DNA of 64,000 bases from Burkholderia oklahomensis C6786 (GCF_000959365.1 NZ_CP009555.1:2418001-2482000), one strand, 5' to 3'; positions 42,853 to 52,243 are shown, counted from the stretch's first letter. The notes: generated from the letters alone by a model not told the origin. Made by a program: numbers and translations.

Positions 42853-44853
42853 ATGACTGACGAATCGGGCGCGGTGTTCGCGCTCTTCGACGATTGCGAC
42901 TCGACCGCGGCAGCGCGGTCGAGTCGTTTGTATTTGGGCTTCTCGCACGAGCGCGTCTGCGTCGATCCGGCCGAGCTCGACGCGGTGTGCGCGGCCGTCG
43001 CCGACGATGCGCGGCAAGGGCTGCACGCGGTCGTGCTCGGCGACTACGAATTCGGGTGCGATCTGCAGCTCGGGAAGCGGGGCGGCGGCGCGCTGCGGTT
43101 TCTGCTGTTCTCGGAATGCGCGAAGCTGTCGTGCGACGAAGCCGACGCGTGGCTCGCCGCGCGCGACGGCGGCGCGGCCGAGCCGTCGGCCGCGGGCGTC
43201 GCGCACGTGACGAAGAGCGTGACGCGCGACGCGTTCGACGCGGCGATCGCCGCGGTGCATGACGCGCTGCGCGCGGGCGACTCGTATCAGATCAACTACA
43301 CATACCGGCTGCGCTTCGATGCGTTCGGCGCGCCACTCGCGCTGTACCGCCGCCTGCGCGCGCGCCAGCCGGTGCGCTACGGCGCGCTGATCGCGCTGCC
43401 GGGCGATGCGTGGGTCGTGTCGTGCTCGCCGGAGCTGTTCGTCGAGAAGTCGGGCGCGCTGCTGCGCGCGCGGCCGATGAAGGGCACCGCGCCGCGTTCC
43501 GACGATCCGCGCGCGGATGCCGCCGCGGCCGAGTTCCTCGCGAACGACGCGAAGAACCGCGCGGAGAACGTGATGATCGTCGATCTGCTGCGCAACGACC
43601 TCGCGCGCATCGCGCGAACGGGGTCGGTGACAGTGCCGGCGCTCTTCTCGGTCGAGCCGTATGCGTCGGTGTGGCAGATGACGTCGACGGTCGAAGCGGG
43701 CCTCGTCGACGGTGCGACGTTCGCCGACGTGCTGCGCGCGCTCTTTCCGTGCGGCTCGATCACGGGGGCGCCGAAGCACAGGACGATGCAGCTGATCGAC
43801 GCGATCGAGACGACGCCGCGCGGGCTCTACACGGGCGCGATCGGCTGGCTTGATGCGATATCGGACGGCCCCGCGCAGGAAGCCGCCGGGCAGGGCGCCC
43901 CGGAAGAAGACTCCATGGGAGGCACCTTGAAGGAATCCTCCCGGAGAGCGGCTCCGGGCAACGCTTCCTCGGGGCGCGTCTCGAAGGACGCCCGCCCGCC
44001 GAGTGCGGCACGCGGTTGCGGCGACTTCTGCCTGTCGGTCGCGATCCGCACGCTGACGCTCGACGCGCCGGCGGCCGACGGCCACCGATGCGGCACGATG
44101 GGCGTCGGTGCGGGAATCGTGCTCGACAGCGTCGCCGCCGACGAATATGCGGAGTGCGAATTGAAAGCGCGCTTTCTGACCGACGCCGATCCCGGCTTCC
44201 AGCTGTTCGAGACGATGTACGCGACGCGCGATGCCGGCGTGCGTCATCTCGACCGCCATCTCGCGCGGCTGCGTTCGAGCGCAGACGCGCTCGGCTTCGC
44301 GTTCGACGAAGCGGCCGCGAAGCGGCGCATCGACGAGCGCTGCGCGCAGTTGGGCGACGGCGAACATCGTTTCCGCGTCGCGCTGGCGAAGGACGGCACG
44401 CTCGACCTCACGGCCGCGCCGCTTGCGCCGCTCGCGGGCGGCGCGGTCGGCGTGCTGCTCGCACCCGAGCACGGCTTCGCGCCGATGCGTTCGGGCGACG
44501 TGCTGCTCGCGCACAAGACGACGCGCCGTGCCGACTATGATCGCGCGTGGAAGAGCGCCGAGACGCGCGACGCGTTCGACATGCTGTTCTTCAACGAGCG
44601 CGGCGAGCTGACGGAGGGCGGGCGGACGAATGTGTTCGTGAAGCTCGACGGGCGCTGGTTCACGCCGCCGCTGTCGTCGGGCGTGCTGCCGGGCGTGATG
44701 CGCGGCGTGCTGCTCGCCGATCCGGCGCTGCAGGCGACCGAGCGCGTGCTCACGCTCGACGACCTGCTGCACGCCGATGCGCTGATGCTGGCCAACGCGC
44801 TGCGCGGCGCGGTGCCCGCGCGGCTCGTGCGAGGCGGTGCAGCGGCGGCTTGA
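42853..44853 (+). CDS. pabB: Fused aminodeoxychorismate synthase component I (PabB) - aminodeoxychorismate lyase-like (PabC) protein
   Basis: 666-residue fusion for p-aminobenzoate, the folate precursor. The N-terminal chorismate-binding domain (about 1-440) has SYQINYTYRLRF, RPMKGTAPR, ENVMIVDLLRNDLARI and FPCGSITGAPKHRTMQ. The C-terminal part (about 455-666) is a class IV PLP fold with LFETMYATRDAGVRHLDRHL, the Lys in LLAHKTTRRADYD and GRTNVFVKL. Between GAIGWLD and GDFCLSVAIRTL there is an extra segment of about 55 residues (encoded by 43850-44019), Gly/Ser/Pro-rich and unlike the rest. It breaks a normally tight part of the active-site domain. It probably needs a PabA amidotransferase partner from elsewhere. 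Confidence 0.93.
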   Translation: MTDESGAVFALFDDCDSTAAARSSRLYLGFSHERVCVDPAELDAVCAAVADDARQGLHAVVLGDYEFGCDLQLGKRGGGALRFLLFSECAKLSCDEADAWLAARDGGAAEPSAAGVAHVTKSVTRDAFDAAIAAVHDALRAGDSYQINYTYRLRFDAFGAPLALYRRLRARQPVRYGALIALPGDAWVVSCSPELFVEKSGALLRARPMKGTAPRSDDPRADAAAAEFLANDAKNRAENVMIVDLLRNDLARIARTGSVTVPALFSVEPYASVWQMTSTVEAGLVDGATFADVLRALFPCGSITGAPKHRTMQLIDAIETTPRGLYTGAIGWLDAISDGPAQEAAGQGAPEEDSMGGTLKESSRRAAPGNASSGRVSKDARPPSAARGCGDFCLSVAIRTLTLDAPAADGHRCGTMGVGAGIVLDSVAADEYAECELKARFLTDADPGFQLFETMYATRDAGVRHLDRHLARLRSSADALGFAFDEAAAKRRIDERCAQLGDGEHRFRVALAKDGTLDLTAAPLAPLAGGAVGVLLAPEHGFAPMRSGDVLLAHKTTRRADYDRAWKSAETRDAFDMLFFNERGELTEGGRTNVFVKLDGRWFTPPLSSGVLPGVMRGVLLADPALQATERVLTLDDLLHADALMLANALRGAVPARLVRGGAAAA

Positions 44854-44887
44854 CGACAAGGAGGCCGGAGCCGGGAGCGAGCCGGCG

Positions 44888-44986
44888 CTCGACGGCGTGT
44901 CGCGTCACGATGCGCTGATGCCGGCCGACGCGCTGGTTGGTGCGCGGCCCGCGCCGCTCGTTCGGAATGGCGCGGCGGCGGCACGG
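44888..44986 (+). repeat. Diverged tandem copy of the pabC-domain 3' end
   Basis: Translated in the right frame, this stretch gives LDGVSRHDALMPADAL and then ARPAPLVRNGAAAA. It aligns without gaps to LDDLLHADALMLANAL and then AVPARLVRGGAAAA at the very end of the fusion gene (44755-44850). It lies just past the stop codon and is a degenerate duplication with no start of its own. The rest of 44854-45177 contains a terminator and no gene. Confidence 0.75.
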
Positions 44987-45059
44987 CGACATGCATGCAT
45001 CGAACCAGCCGCGCGCTCATGCTCGACGACGTGTCGCTTGCTGTTCGGCGGTCGACATG

Positions 45060-45096
45060 AAAAAGCGGCATCCGCACACGTCGGATGCCGCTTTTT
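45060..45096. terminator. Bidirectional terminator between pabB and panB
   Basis: AAAAAGCGGCATCCG and CGGATGCCGCTTTTT form a perfect 15-bp stem with a 7-nt loop and U-runs on both strands, placed between the convergent pabB and panB genes. Confidence 0.95.
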
Positions 45097-45177
45097 CTCG
45101 AGCGCTACGGCGCCCAAGTGCGAAGCGTGGCGTGCGAGCGAAGCCGCGCCGCGCGCGATCAGGCCGTCACTCCCTCA

Positions 45178-45993
45178 TCAGAACGAATGCTCGGGCCCGG
45201 GAAAGCTGCCGTCCTTCACCGCGCGCACGAACGCCTCGACAGCCGCGAAGATGCTCGGCTGCCCTTGCATGAAGTCCTTGACGAAGCGCGGCCGCTTGCC
45301 GGAGAAGATGCCGAGCATGTCGTGCAGCACGAGCACCTGGCCCGAGCAATCCGCGCCCGCGCCGATGCCGATCGTCGGGATCGTCAGCTCGCGCGTGACT
45401 TCGGCCGCGACGAGCGTCGGCACCGCTTCGAGCACGACGAGCTGCGCGCCCGCATCCTCGACCGCGCGCGCGTCGCGCAGCAATTGCGCGGCGCCCGCTT
45501 CCGTCTTGCCCTGCACCTTGAAGCCGCCGAACGCGTGCACCGACTGCGGCGTGAGCCCGACGTGCGCGCACACGGGCACCGACCGCTCGACGAGGAAGCG
45601 CACCGTGTCGGCGAGCCATTCGCCGCCTTCGAGCTTGACCATTTGCGCGCCCGCGCGCATCAGCTTCACCGCGCTCGCGAACGCATCGGCGGGCGTACCG
45701 TAGGTGCCGAACGGCAGGTCCGCGACGACGAGCGCGCGCGGCTGCGCCCGCGCGACGCATGCGGTGTGATACGCGATGTCGTCGAGCGTGACGGGCAGCG
45801 TCGTCGTCTGGCCCTGCAGCACGTTGCCGAGCGAATCGCCGATCAGCTGCACGTCGACGTTCGCGCGGTCGAGGAGGGCGGCGAAGCTCGCGTCGTAGCA
45901 GGTCAGCATCGCGATCTTCTCGCCGGCTTCACGCATCGCCTGCAGTTTGGGCACCGTCACGGCCGGTCGGCTGGATTCCTGAAGGTAGGTCAT
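45178..45993 (-). CDS. panB: 3-methyl-2-oxobutanoate hydroxymethyltransferase PanB
   Basis: First step of pantothenate synthesis: transfers hydroxymethyl from methylene-THF to 2-oxoisovalerate. The 271-residue protein has [10 protein letters not shown], the Mg/substrate segment [41 protein letters not shown] and [22 protein letters not shown]. It lies downstream of a deoxynucleoside kinase gene with a 64-bp gap. In some genomes panC joins this operon, but none is visible here. Confidence 0.97.
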   Translation of the reverse strand: MTYLQESSRPAVTVPKLQAMREAGEKIAMLTCYDASFAALLDRANVDVQLIGDSLGNVLQGQTTTLPVTLDDIAYHTACVARAQPRALVVADLPFGTYGTPADAFASAVKLMRAGAQMVKLEGGEWLADTVRFLVERSVPVCAHVGLTPQSVHAFGGFKVQGKTEAGAAQLLRDARAVEDAGAQLVVLEAVPTLVAAEVTRELTIPTIGIGAGADCSGQVLVLHDMLGIFSGKRPRFVKDFMQGQPSIFAAVEAFVRAVKDGSFPGPEHSF

Positions 45994-46057
45994 GGGAGGT
46001 CCGATTCGATGGTGAGAGAAAAGGCGGCGTCGCGACGAGCGACCGCGCGCGCGTCCG

Positions 46058-46741
46058 TCAGCGCGCGCCGCCGCCTTTGACGAAGAATTCCTTGCGGCCG
46101 CGCATCGACGCGATGCGCTCGACGAGCAGTGCAAGGTCGTCGGGGGAGTCGAGCGGATTCAGGTGCTCGGCTGCGACCGTCAGCACGGGCGTGCGGTCGT
46201 AGTGATAGAAGAATTCGTTGTACGCGTCGCAGAGCGAACGCAGGTACGCGTCGCCGATCTGCAGCTCCATCGGCTGGCCGCGCTTCTGGATCCGCGCGAA
46301 CAGCACTTCGGGGCTCGCCTGCAGATAGACGACGAGGTCGGGCGCGGGAGCGGGTGCGTCGAGATGCGCGGCGAGCGAGCGGTAAAGCTGCCATTCGTCG
46401 TCGGGCAGCGTGAGCCGCGCGAAGATTTCGTTCTTCTGCGGCATGAAATCCGCAACGATCGGTGTGTTCGCTTCGTATGCGGCGGCAATCTCGCGCGCCT
46501 GGTGCTCGCGCTGCAGCGCGAACGCGAGCTGCGCCGGCAGCGCGTAGCGCGCGGTGTCGCGATAGAAGCGTTCGAGAAACGGGTTGTCCTGCGGGCGTTC
46601 GAGGAGCGCGCGCATCGACCAGCGTTCGGCGAGCAGCGTCGCGAGCGTCGTCTTGCCGACGCCGATCGGTCCTTCGATCGCGAGGTAGCGGCACGGCGGC
46701 CGCCAGTCGGGGGCGGTGACGGTGAGCGGTGTCGAGTTCAT
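46058..46741 (-). CDS. Deoxynucleoside kinase family protein
   Basis: 227-residue P-loop kinase of the deoxyadenosine/deoxyguanosine kinase family. The Walker A is [16 protein letters not shown] (about residues 19-34). [15 protein letters not shown] is the substrate-binding segment and [19 protein letters not shown] the lid/DRY-like region. It salvages deoxynucleosides. Its ATG overlaps the folK stop by ATGA, so the pair is translationally coupled. The folK-dNK-panB order is common in betaproteobacteria. Confidence 0.9.
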   Translation of the reverse strand: MNSTPLTVTAPDWRPPCRYLAIEGPIGVGKTTLATLLAERWSMRALLERPQDNPFLERFYRDTARYALPAQLAFALQREHQAREIAAAYEANTPIVADFMPQKNEIFARLTLPDDEWQLYRSLAAHLDAPAPAPDLVVYLQASPEVLFARIQKRGQPMELQIGDAYLRSLCDAYNEFFYHYDRTPVLTVAAEHLNPLDSPDDLALLVERIASMRGRKEFFVKGGGAR

Positions 46742-47265
46742 CGGCAGCGGTTCTTTTCGGCGGCGGCCCGCATCGCCAGGCACTGGCAAGTCTGGACCTT
46801 CTCGATGCGCTGGTGCGCGACGTCCGCGAGGAACGCTTCGGCGCGGCCGCGCGCGGGGATTTCGAGCGTGGGCTCGATCTCGACGAGCGGCACGAGCGCG
46901 AACGCGCGTTCGGTCAGGCGCGGATGCGGGACGATGAGGTCGGGCTCGTCGATCGTTTGTTCAGCGTAGAGCAGGATGTCGATGTCAAGCGTGCGCGGCG
47001 CGTTCCGGTACGGCCGTTCGCGGCCGAAGTGGTGCTCGATCTTCTGGCAGAGCGCGAGGAGCGCGCGCGCGGCGAGCGTCGTGTCGATCTTCACGACGCA
47101 GTTGTAGTAGTCGCCGCCGCCCGCGTCGACGGGCGCCGTCCGATACAGGCTCGACTTGCCGAGCACCGTGATGGCGTGCTGCTGGGCGAGGCAGACCACT
47201 GCGTCCTTCAAGGCCTGGCGTGCGTCGCCGAGATTGGCCCCCATCCCGAGATAAGCAACCGTCAT
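46738..47265 (-). CDS. folK: 2-amino-4-hydroxy-6-hydroxymethyldihydropteridine pyrophosphokinase FolK
   Basis: Transfers pyrophosphate from ATP to hydroxymethyldihydropterin in folate synthesis. The 175-residue protein has AYLGMGANLGD, SSLYRTAPV and the signature RPYRNAPRTLDIDILLY (about residues 84-100) with two Mg-binding aspartates, then PHPRLTERAFAL. It follows pcnB by 35 bp, the classical pcnB-folK pair. Confidence 0.96.
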   Translation of the reverse strand: MTVAYLGMGANLGDARQALKDAVVCLAQQHAITVLGKSSLYRTAPVDAGGGDYYNCVVKIDTTLAARALLALCQKIEHHFGRERPYRNAPRTLDIDILLYAEQTIDEPDLIVPHPRLTERAFALVPLVEIEPTLEIPARGRAEAFLADVAHQRIEKVQTCQCLAMRAAAEKNRCR

Positions 47266-47300
47266 GGCTTTCCTTCCTACGTCGTTCGACGGCGCAAGCG

Positions 47301-48866
47301 TCAGTCGTTCGCGTCGGACTCGCCGCGCGCGGCGCCTTCCGTGCTCTCGGCACCTTCGGCCCCGCGGCGGCTGCGACCGCCGCGGCGGCGCCGCTTGCGA
47401 GGCGCCTTGTCCCGACTGCCGCCTTGCGTGAGGAGCGCCTCGCGCGTCGCGGCATCGCCGTCGATGAAATCCGTCCACCACTGTCCGACGGCGGGATCGA
47501 GCTCGCCGGATTCGCAGCGCAACAGGAGGAAATCATACCCCGCTCTAAATCTTTGGTGTTCGAGGAGCCTCAGCGCGCTGCGGCCGGAGCGCTTCTCGAG
47601 CCGCAACTGCAGCCCCCAGATCTCCCGCATGTCGGCCGAATAGCGCTTGTGGATGGCGAGCTTTTCGGTCTGCATGTCGATCACGTCGTCCATCGCGTGA
47701 TTGATCGCGGGGACCGGGTACTCGCCGCCCGCGGCGTATTGCTCCCAGCGCTGGCGCATGTCGTGCCAGAGGAGCGTCGCGAACAGGAAGCCGGGCGACA
47801 CCGGCTTGCCCGCGCGCACGCGCGCATCGGTGTTGTTGAGCGCGAGCGTGACGAACTTCTCGCCCTGCGGCTGCTCGAGCACGACGTCGAGGAGCGGCAG
47901 CAGCCCGTGATGCAGCCCTTGCTTGCGCAACTGCCTCAGGCACGCGAGCGCGTGGCCCGACAGCAGCAGCTTCAGCATCTCGTCGAACAGCCGCGCGGCC
48001 GGCACGTTGTTGATGAGATCCGCGAGCTCCTTGATCGGCGCGCGCGTGTTCTCCTCGATCTCGAAGCCGAGCTTCGCCGCGAAGCGCACGACGCGCAGCA
48101 TCCGCACCGGATCCTCGCGGAAGCGCGTCACCGGATCGCCGATCATCCGCAGCAGGCGCGCGCGCATGTCGGCCATCCCGTCGTGATAGTCGAGCACGGT
48201 CTGCGTCGCGGGATCGTAGTACATCGCGTTGATCGTGAAGTCGCGGCGCGCCGCGTCCTCGTGCTGCTCGCCCCACACGTTGTCGCGCAGCACGCGGCCG
48301 CTCGCGTCGACCGCGTGCGTGCGGCGGTCGAGCTCGTCGCGCTTCATGCGCTTCGCGGGCGCGGTTTCGGCGGGCGGCTCCTGCGGGGCGTCGACGAGCG
48401 CGCGGAACGTCGACACCTCGATCAGCTCCTGCCCGAACTGCACGTGGACGATCTGGAAGCGCCGGCCGATCAGCCGCGCGCGGCGGAACAGGTGCTGGAC
48501 CTGGGTCGGCGTCGCGTCGGTCGCGACGTCGAAATCCTTCGGCGCGATGCCGAGCAGCAGGTCGCGCACCGCGCCGCCGACGATGAACGCGCGGAAGCCG
48601 GCTTGCTGCAGCGTGTCGGTGACGCGGATCGCGTTTTTCGAGATGAGCGCGGGATCGATCCCGTGCACGTTCGCGGACACCACGGTCGGCTCGCCGTTGC
48701 GGGCCTTCTTGGCGGCGCCGCGCGCGGATTTCGCGCGGCGCGGCGCGGCGGGCGCGGCCGAGGCGTCCCCCGACGCGGCTTCCTGCGGGGCGGCGGAGTC
48801 CTGCGGCGCGTCTTGCGCCGCGCGGGCGTCCTGCCCGAACAGCTTGCGGATGAGTTTTTTGATCAC
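47301..48866 (-). CDS. pcnB: Poly(A) polymerase I
   Basis: Adds 3' poly(A) tails that mark RNA for decay. The 521-residue protein has a nucleotidyltransferase domain with FIVGGAVRDLLLG and PKDFDVATDATP (about residues 95-125). The RNA-binding region follows (RRDFTINAMYYDP and FREDPVRMLRVVRFAAKLGF). The N-terminal 60 residues are Ala/Gln-rich, and the C-terminus is a very basic RKRRRRGGRSRRG tail. The GTG start at 48866 overlaps the upstream HAD stop (GTGA), which decides the start. Confidence 0.95.
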   Translation of the reverse strand: MIKKLIRKLFGQDARAAQDAPQDSAAPQEAASGDASAAPAAPRRAKSARGAAKKARNGEPTVVSANVHGIDPALISKNAIRVTDTLQQAGFRAFIVGGAVRDLLLGIAPKDFDVATDATPTQVQHLFRRARLIGRRFQIVHVQFGQELIEVSTFRALVDAPQEPPAETAPAKRMKRDELDRRTHAVDASGRVLRDNVWGEQHEDAARRDFTINAMYYDPATQTVLDYHDGMADMRARLLRMIGDPVTRFREDPVRMLRVVRFAAKLGFEIEENTRAPIKELADLINNVPAARLFDEMLKLLLSGHALACLRQLRKQGLHHGLLPLLDVVLEQPQGEKFVTLALNNTDARVRAGKPVSPGFLFATLLWHDMRQRWEQYAAGGEYPVPAINHAMDDVIDMQTEKLAIHKRYSADMREIWGLQLRLEKRSGRSALRLLEHQRFRAGYDFLLLRCESGELDPAVGQWWTDFIDGDAATREALLTQGGSRDKAPRKRRRRGGRSRRGAEGAESTEGAARGESDAND

Positions 48867-49549
48867 GACGGTTGGAAGAGGTCGAGGATGCGCCAGCCGT
48901 GTTCGCGTGCGTATGCGCGCAGCGTGTCGTCGGGATTGGTCGCGATCGGGTCGGTGACTTTTTCGAGAAGCGGAATGTCGTTGTGCGAATCGCTGTAGAA
49001 GTAGCTGCGATCGAAGTCGTCCCAGCGCTTGCCGAGCGACGCGAGCCACGCTTGCGTGCGCGTGATCTTGCCTTCGCGGTAGCTCGGCGTGCCGGTCGGC
49101 CGGCCGGTGAACGCGGAGTCCGGATGGCCGTCGACGGTTTCCACCTCGCACGCGATCAGCGTGTCGACGCCGAACGCGGTCGCGATCGGACGCGTGATGA
49201 ATTCGTTCGTCGCGGTGACGATGCAGCAGAGATCGCCCGCATCCTGGTGCCGGCGCACGAGCTCGAGCGCGGCGGGCAGCATCGCCGGCCGGATCACCTC
49301 GTGCATGTACTCGTCGTGCCACTGCGCGAGCTGCGCGCGCGAATACTTCGCGAGCGGCGTGAGCATCGCCGTGAGGTACGCGTGGATATCGAGCTTGCCC
49401 GCCTTGTAGTCGGCGTAGAAGCGGTCGTTCTGGCGCGAGAAGCTGTCCGCGTCGACGATGCCGAGCCTGACCATGAAGCGGCCCCATTCGTGGTCGCTGT
49501 CTGTCGGGATCAGCGTGTGATCCAGGTCGAAGAGTGCCAAATTAGTCAT
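48863..49549 (-). CDS. HAD-superfamily subfamily IB phosphatase (SerB/HisB-type)
   Basis: 228-residue haloacid-dehalogenase-type hydrolase. Motif I is LALFDLDHTLIPTDSD (nucleophile Asp8, general acid Asp10), motif II the IVTATNEFI segment, and motifs III/IV the lysine near GKITRTQAW and YFYSDSHNDIPLLE. The DLDHTLIPTDSDHEW start is characteristic of a beta/gamma-proteobacterial HAD-IB branch often annotated as histidinol-phosphatase-like. The physiological substrate is uncertain. It is coupled to pcnB by a 4-bp overlap and follows hda by 21 bp. Confidence 0.88.
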   Translation of the reverse strand: MTNLALFDLDHTLIPTDSDHEWGRFMVRLGIVDADSFSRQNDRFYADYKAGKLDIHAYLTAMLTPLAKYSRAQLAQWHDEYMHEVIRPAMLPAALELVRRHQDAGDLCCIVTATNEFITRPIATAFGVDTLIACEVETVDGHPDSAFTGRPTGTPSYREGKITRTQAWLASLGKRWDDFDRSYFYSDSHNDIPLLEKVTDPIATNPDDTLRAYAREHGWRILDLFQPS

Positions 49550-49570
49550 GGAGGGGCATTTTACTTGAAG

Positions 49571-50296
49571 CTACTTGAACCGGCCCGGAGCGACCTCGTC
49601 GCGCTCCGGCGCGGCGAGCATCGCGCGCAGGAGCGGCAGCGTCACCGCGCGCTTCTGCTCGAGCGAGAAGCGGTCGAGCGCGTCGAGGAGCGCCATCAGG
49701 CTCGGCATGTCGCGGCGGAAATGGGTGAGGAGGTACGACGGCACGTCGTCGGCGAGCGCGATCCCGCGCTCCTTCGCCGCGTGCTTGAGCACGGCCGCCT
49801 TGCCTTCGTCGGTGAGCGGCGCGAGATGGAACACGAGACCCCAGCCGAGGCGGGTGCGCAGGTCCTCGCGGACGTCGAGCGCGAGCGGCGCGGCGGGGCC
49901 GGCCGCGACGAGCGCGGTCATCGGATGCGCGCGCACTTCGTTGAACAGGTTGAAGAGCGCGATCTGCTGCGCGTCATTGAGCGCGTCGCAGTCGTCGACC
50001 GCGTAGAGCGACGCGCGCGGATCGAACACGAACGCGTCGAGCCCGCTTTGCGGGCTCACGTAGCGCGCGTGGCCGTACGTCGTGTCGTGCACGAGCGCCT
50101 GCAGCAAGTGGCTGCGGCCGCTGCCCGCTTCGCCCCACACGTAGAACGTGCGGTCGGCGACGGGGCCCGCCGCGAGCGCGAGATCGAGCTCGCGCAGGCG
50201 CGTGACGAGCTCGGCGTTCGTCCCCGAGTAGAAATTGTCGAACGTCGCGGGCGGCGGGGTGCCGAGATCGAGCGTCAGTTGACGGGATACAGTCAC
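49571..50296 (-). CDS. hda: DnaA regulatory inactivator Hda
   Basis: 241-residue AAA+ protein that, loaded on the sliding clamp, makes DnaA hydrolyse ATP and so prevents re-initiation. The N-terminal clamp-binding peptide is SRQLTLDLG. The Walker A reads VWGEAGSGRSHLLQAL, with Arg replacing the usual Lys, as is common in Hda. VDDCDALND is the Walker B region and LRTRLGWGL the sensor region. The GTG start at 50296 places the clamp motif at the very N-terminus. It is divergent from purM. Confidence 0.92.
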   Translation of the reverse strand: MTVSRQLTLDLGTPPPATFDNFYSGTNAELVTRLRELDLALAAGPVADRTFYVWGEAGSGRSHLLQALVHDTTYGHARYVSPQSGLDAFVFDPRASLYAVDDCDALNDAQQIALFNLFNEVRAHPMTALVAAGPAAPLALDVREDLRTRLGWGLVFHLAPLTDEGKAAVLKHAAKERGIALADDVPSYLLTHFRRDMPSLMALLDALDRFSLEQKRAVTLPLLRAMLAAPERDEVAPGRFK

Positions 50297-50568
50297 GGTG
50301 CGAATCAGGTCCGGTGTTGCATGCCCGAAGGGCGGCGGCGCGTGGCCGGCATCGTCGGGAAGCGCCCGTGCGCGCGGCTGCGCGCGCCGCCCTCGACGGC
50401 CCGGCAGGCGCCCGCGCGCGACGGGCGGGCGGCGCGCGCGGCGTGCCGTGCGGCGGCGCCCGCCAAGCGAGGGCGCCGCCGCTCGAGCGGCGAAAACGGT
50501 AACGAATGGGGCAAGATGCTTTCCCTGATGAATCGATGCGGGGAATTCCGGCCGCCCGGCCGGCTTCG

Positions 50569-50587
50569 GGTAAAATCGCATTTTACC
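50569..50587 (+). promoter_or_regulatory. Palindromic promoter element of purM
   Basis: GGTAAAAT (50569-50576) and ATTTTACC (50580-50587) are perfect reverse complements around CGC. The TAAAAT at 50571-50576 is a plausible -10 box, so a repressor or alternative start at this dyad could control purM. The rest of the hda-purM gap (50297-50568) is GC-rich, and nothing else was seen in it. Confidence 0.5.
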
Positions 50588-50606
50588 GACCTTCTCGCAT
50601 TCCCCC

Positions 50607-51662
50607 ATGAATCCTCCGAAATCCGCTCCCGACGCCCAGGGTCTGTCCTACCGCGACGCGGGCGTCGACATCGACGCGGGCGACGCGCTCGTCGACAAGA
50701 TCAAGCCCTTTGCGAAGAAAACGCTGCGCGACGGCGTGCTCGGCGGCATCGGCGGGTTCGGCGCGTTGTTCGAAGTGCCGAAGAAGTACCGCGAGCCGGT
50801 GCTCGTGTCGGGTACCGACGGCGTCGGCACGAAGCTCAGGCTTGCCTTTCATCTGAACAAGCATGACACGGTCGGGCAGGATCTCGTCGCGATGAGCGTC
50901 AACGACATCCTGGTCCAGGGCGCCGAGCCGCTGTTCTTCCTCGACTACTTCGCGTGCGGCAAGCTGGACGTCGAGACGGCGGCGACGGTCGTCAAGGGCA
51001 TCGCGCAGGGCTGCGAGCTGTCGGGGTGCGCGCTGATCGGCGGCGAGACGGCCGAGATGCCGGGCATGTACCCGGACGGCGAATACGACCTCGCGGGCTT
51101 CGCGGTCGGCGCGGTCGAGAAGAGCAAGATCATCGACGGCAGCACGATCGCCGAGGGCGACGTCGTGCTGGGCCTCGCGTCGAGCGGCATCCATTCGAAC
51201 GGCTTCTCGCTCGTGCGCAAGATCATCGAGCGCGCGAATCCGGATCTGTCGGCCGATTTCCACGGCCGCCCGCTCGCGGACGCGCTGATGGCGCCGACCC
51301 GCATCTACGTGAAGCCGCTCCTCGCGCTGATGGAGAAGATCGCGGTGAAGGGGATGGCCCACATCACGGGCGGCGGCCTCGTCGAGAACATTCCGCGGGT
51401 GCTGCGCGACGGTCTCACGGCCGAGCTCGACAAGAACGCGTGGCTGCTGCCGCCGCTGTTCCAGTGGCTGCAGCAGCACGGCGGCGTCGCCGACGCCGAG
51501 ATGCACCGCGTCTTCAACTGCGGGATCGGGATGGCCGTGATCGTGTCGGCCGCCGACGCGGATGAAGCGCTCCGCCAACTGACCGACGCGGGCGAGCAGG
51601 TGTGGAAGATCGGCGCCGTGCGCGCGAGCCGCGAAGGCGAGGCGCAGACGGTCGTGGTCTGA
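50607..51662 (+). CDS. purM: Phosphoribosylformylglycinamidine cyclo-ligase
   Basis: AIR synthetase, the fifth step of purine synthesis. The 351-residue protein has [20 protein letters not shown] at the start, [15 protein letters not shown] (about residues 70-84), [19 protein letters not shown] and [15 protein letters not shown]. Monocistronic, with a palindromic promoter element and a strong terminator. Confidence 0.98.
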   Translation: MNPPKSAPDAQGLSYRDAGVDIDAGDALVDKIKPFAKKTLRDGVLGGIGGFGALFEVPKKYREPVLVSGTDGVGTKLRLAFHLNKHDTVGQDLVAMSVNDILVQGAEPLFFLDYFACGKLDVETAATVVKGIAQGCELSGCALIGGETAEMPGMYPDGEYDLAGFAVGAVEKSKIIDGSTIAEGDVVLGLASSGIHSNGFSLVRKIIERANPDLSADFHGRPLADALMAPTRIYVKPLLALMEKIAVKGMAHITGGGLVENIPRVLRDGLTAELDKNAWLLPPLFQWLQQHGGVADAEMHRVFNCGIGMAVIVSAADADEALRQLTDAGEQVWKIGAVRASREGEAQTVVV

Positions 51663-51723
51663 GCGCGTTGCGCACACGCCCTTTGCCGGCCCCGAGCGGC
51701 TGTTGAGGGACGGATCGAACACG

Positions 51724-51754
51724 AGCCCGGCTCATCGCGAGCCGGGCTTTTTTT
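51724..51754 (+). terminator. Rho-independent terminator of purM
   Basis: AGCCCGGCT and AGCCGGGCT form a 9-bp stem with a 7-nt loop, followed by seven or more T. Confidence 0.93.
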
Positions 51755-51858
51755 CGTCCGGGAGCCGGCCTGGCCGGCGCGGCTTCGCTACCCGTCGTCA
51801 TGCGATCGCGGCGCGCCGGACGCGAGAGCAGGGACAGAACGGCAGGCGATGAACGGAG

Positions 51859-51886
51859 CAATATTTCAATAAATATTGAAATATTG
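51859..51886. promoter_or_regulatory. Perfect 28-bp palindromic operator of the ars operon
   Basis: The 12-bp arm CAATATTTCAAT and its exact reverse complement flank AAAT. A third partial half-site (ATTGAAAT) follows at 51883-51890. It lies 24 bp before arsR, the right place for autorepression by an ArsR dimer. Confidence 0.85.
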
Positions 51887-51910
51887 AAATGATGGCGGTA
51901 TGCTGCGCGC

Positions 51911-52243
51911 ATGGACTCGACTCTCGCCATTCGCGCGCTCGGCGCGCTCGCTCACGAATCGCGCCTCGCGATCTTTCGTCTGCTCGTCGTCACGGGCACG
52001 GACGGGCTGCCGGCGGGCGAAATCGCCCAGCGGCTCGAACTCGCGCCGTCGCGGCTGTCGTTCCATCTGAAGGATCTTTCACACGCCGAACTCGTGAAGT
52101 CGCGCCAGGAAGGCCGTTTCGTGATCTACACGGCCAACTTCGACGCGATGAACGGGCTGATCGGCTTTCTGACCGAGAACTGCTGCGCGGGCGCATCGTG
52201 CGGCGTGTGCGGTCCGGCTTCCTGCTCCGAGGCGCAATCATGA
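51911..52243 (+). CDS. arsR: ArsR-family arsenic-responsive repressor
   Basis: 110-residue SmtB/ArsR winged helix. The recognition region is [24 protein letters not shown], preceded by [14 protein letters not shown]. Instead of the E. coli ELCVCDL site it carries cysteines in the C-terminal tail, [17 protein letters not shown], a vicinal-thiol site typical of other As(III)/organoarsenic-sensing ArsR types. It starts just downstream of a perfect palindrome. Its stop overlaps the start of arsI (ATGA). Confidence 0.93.
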   Translation: MDSTLAIRALGALAHESRLAIFRLLVVTGTDGLPAGEIAQRLELAPSRLSFHLKDLSHAELVKSRQEGRFVIYTANFDAMNGLIGFLTENCCAGASCGVCGPASCSEAQS

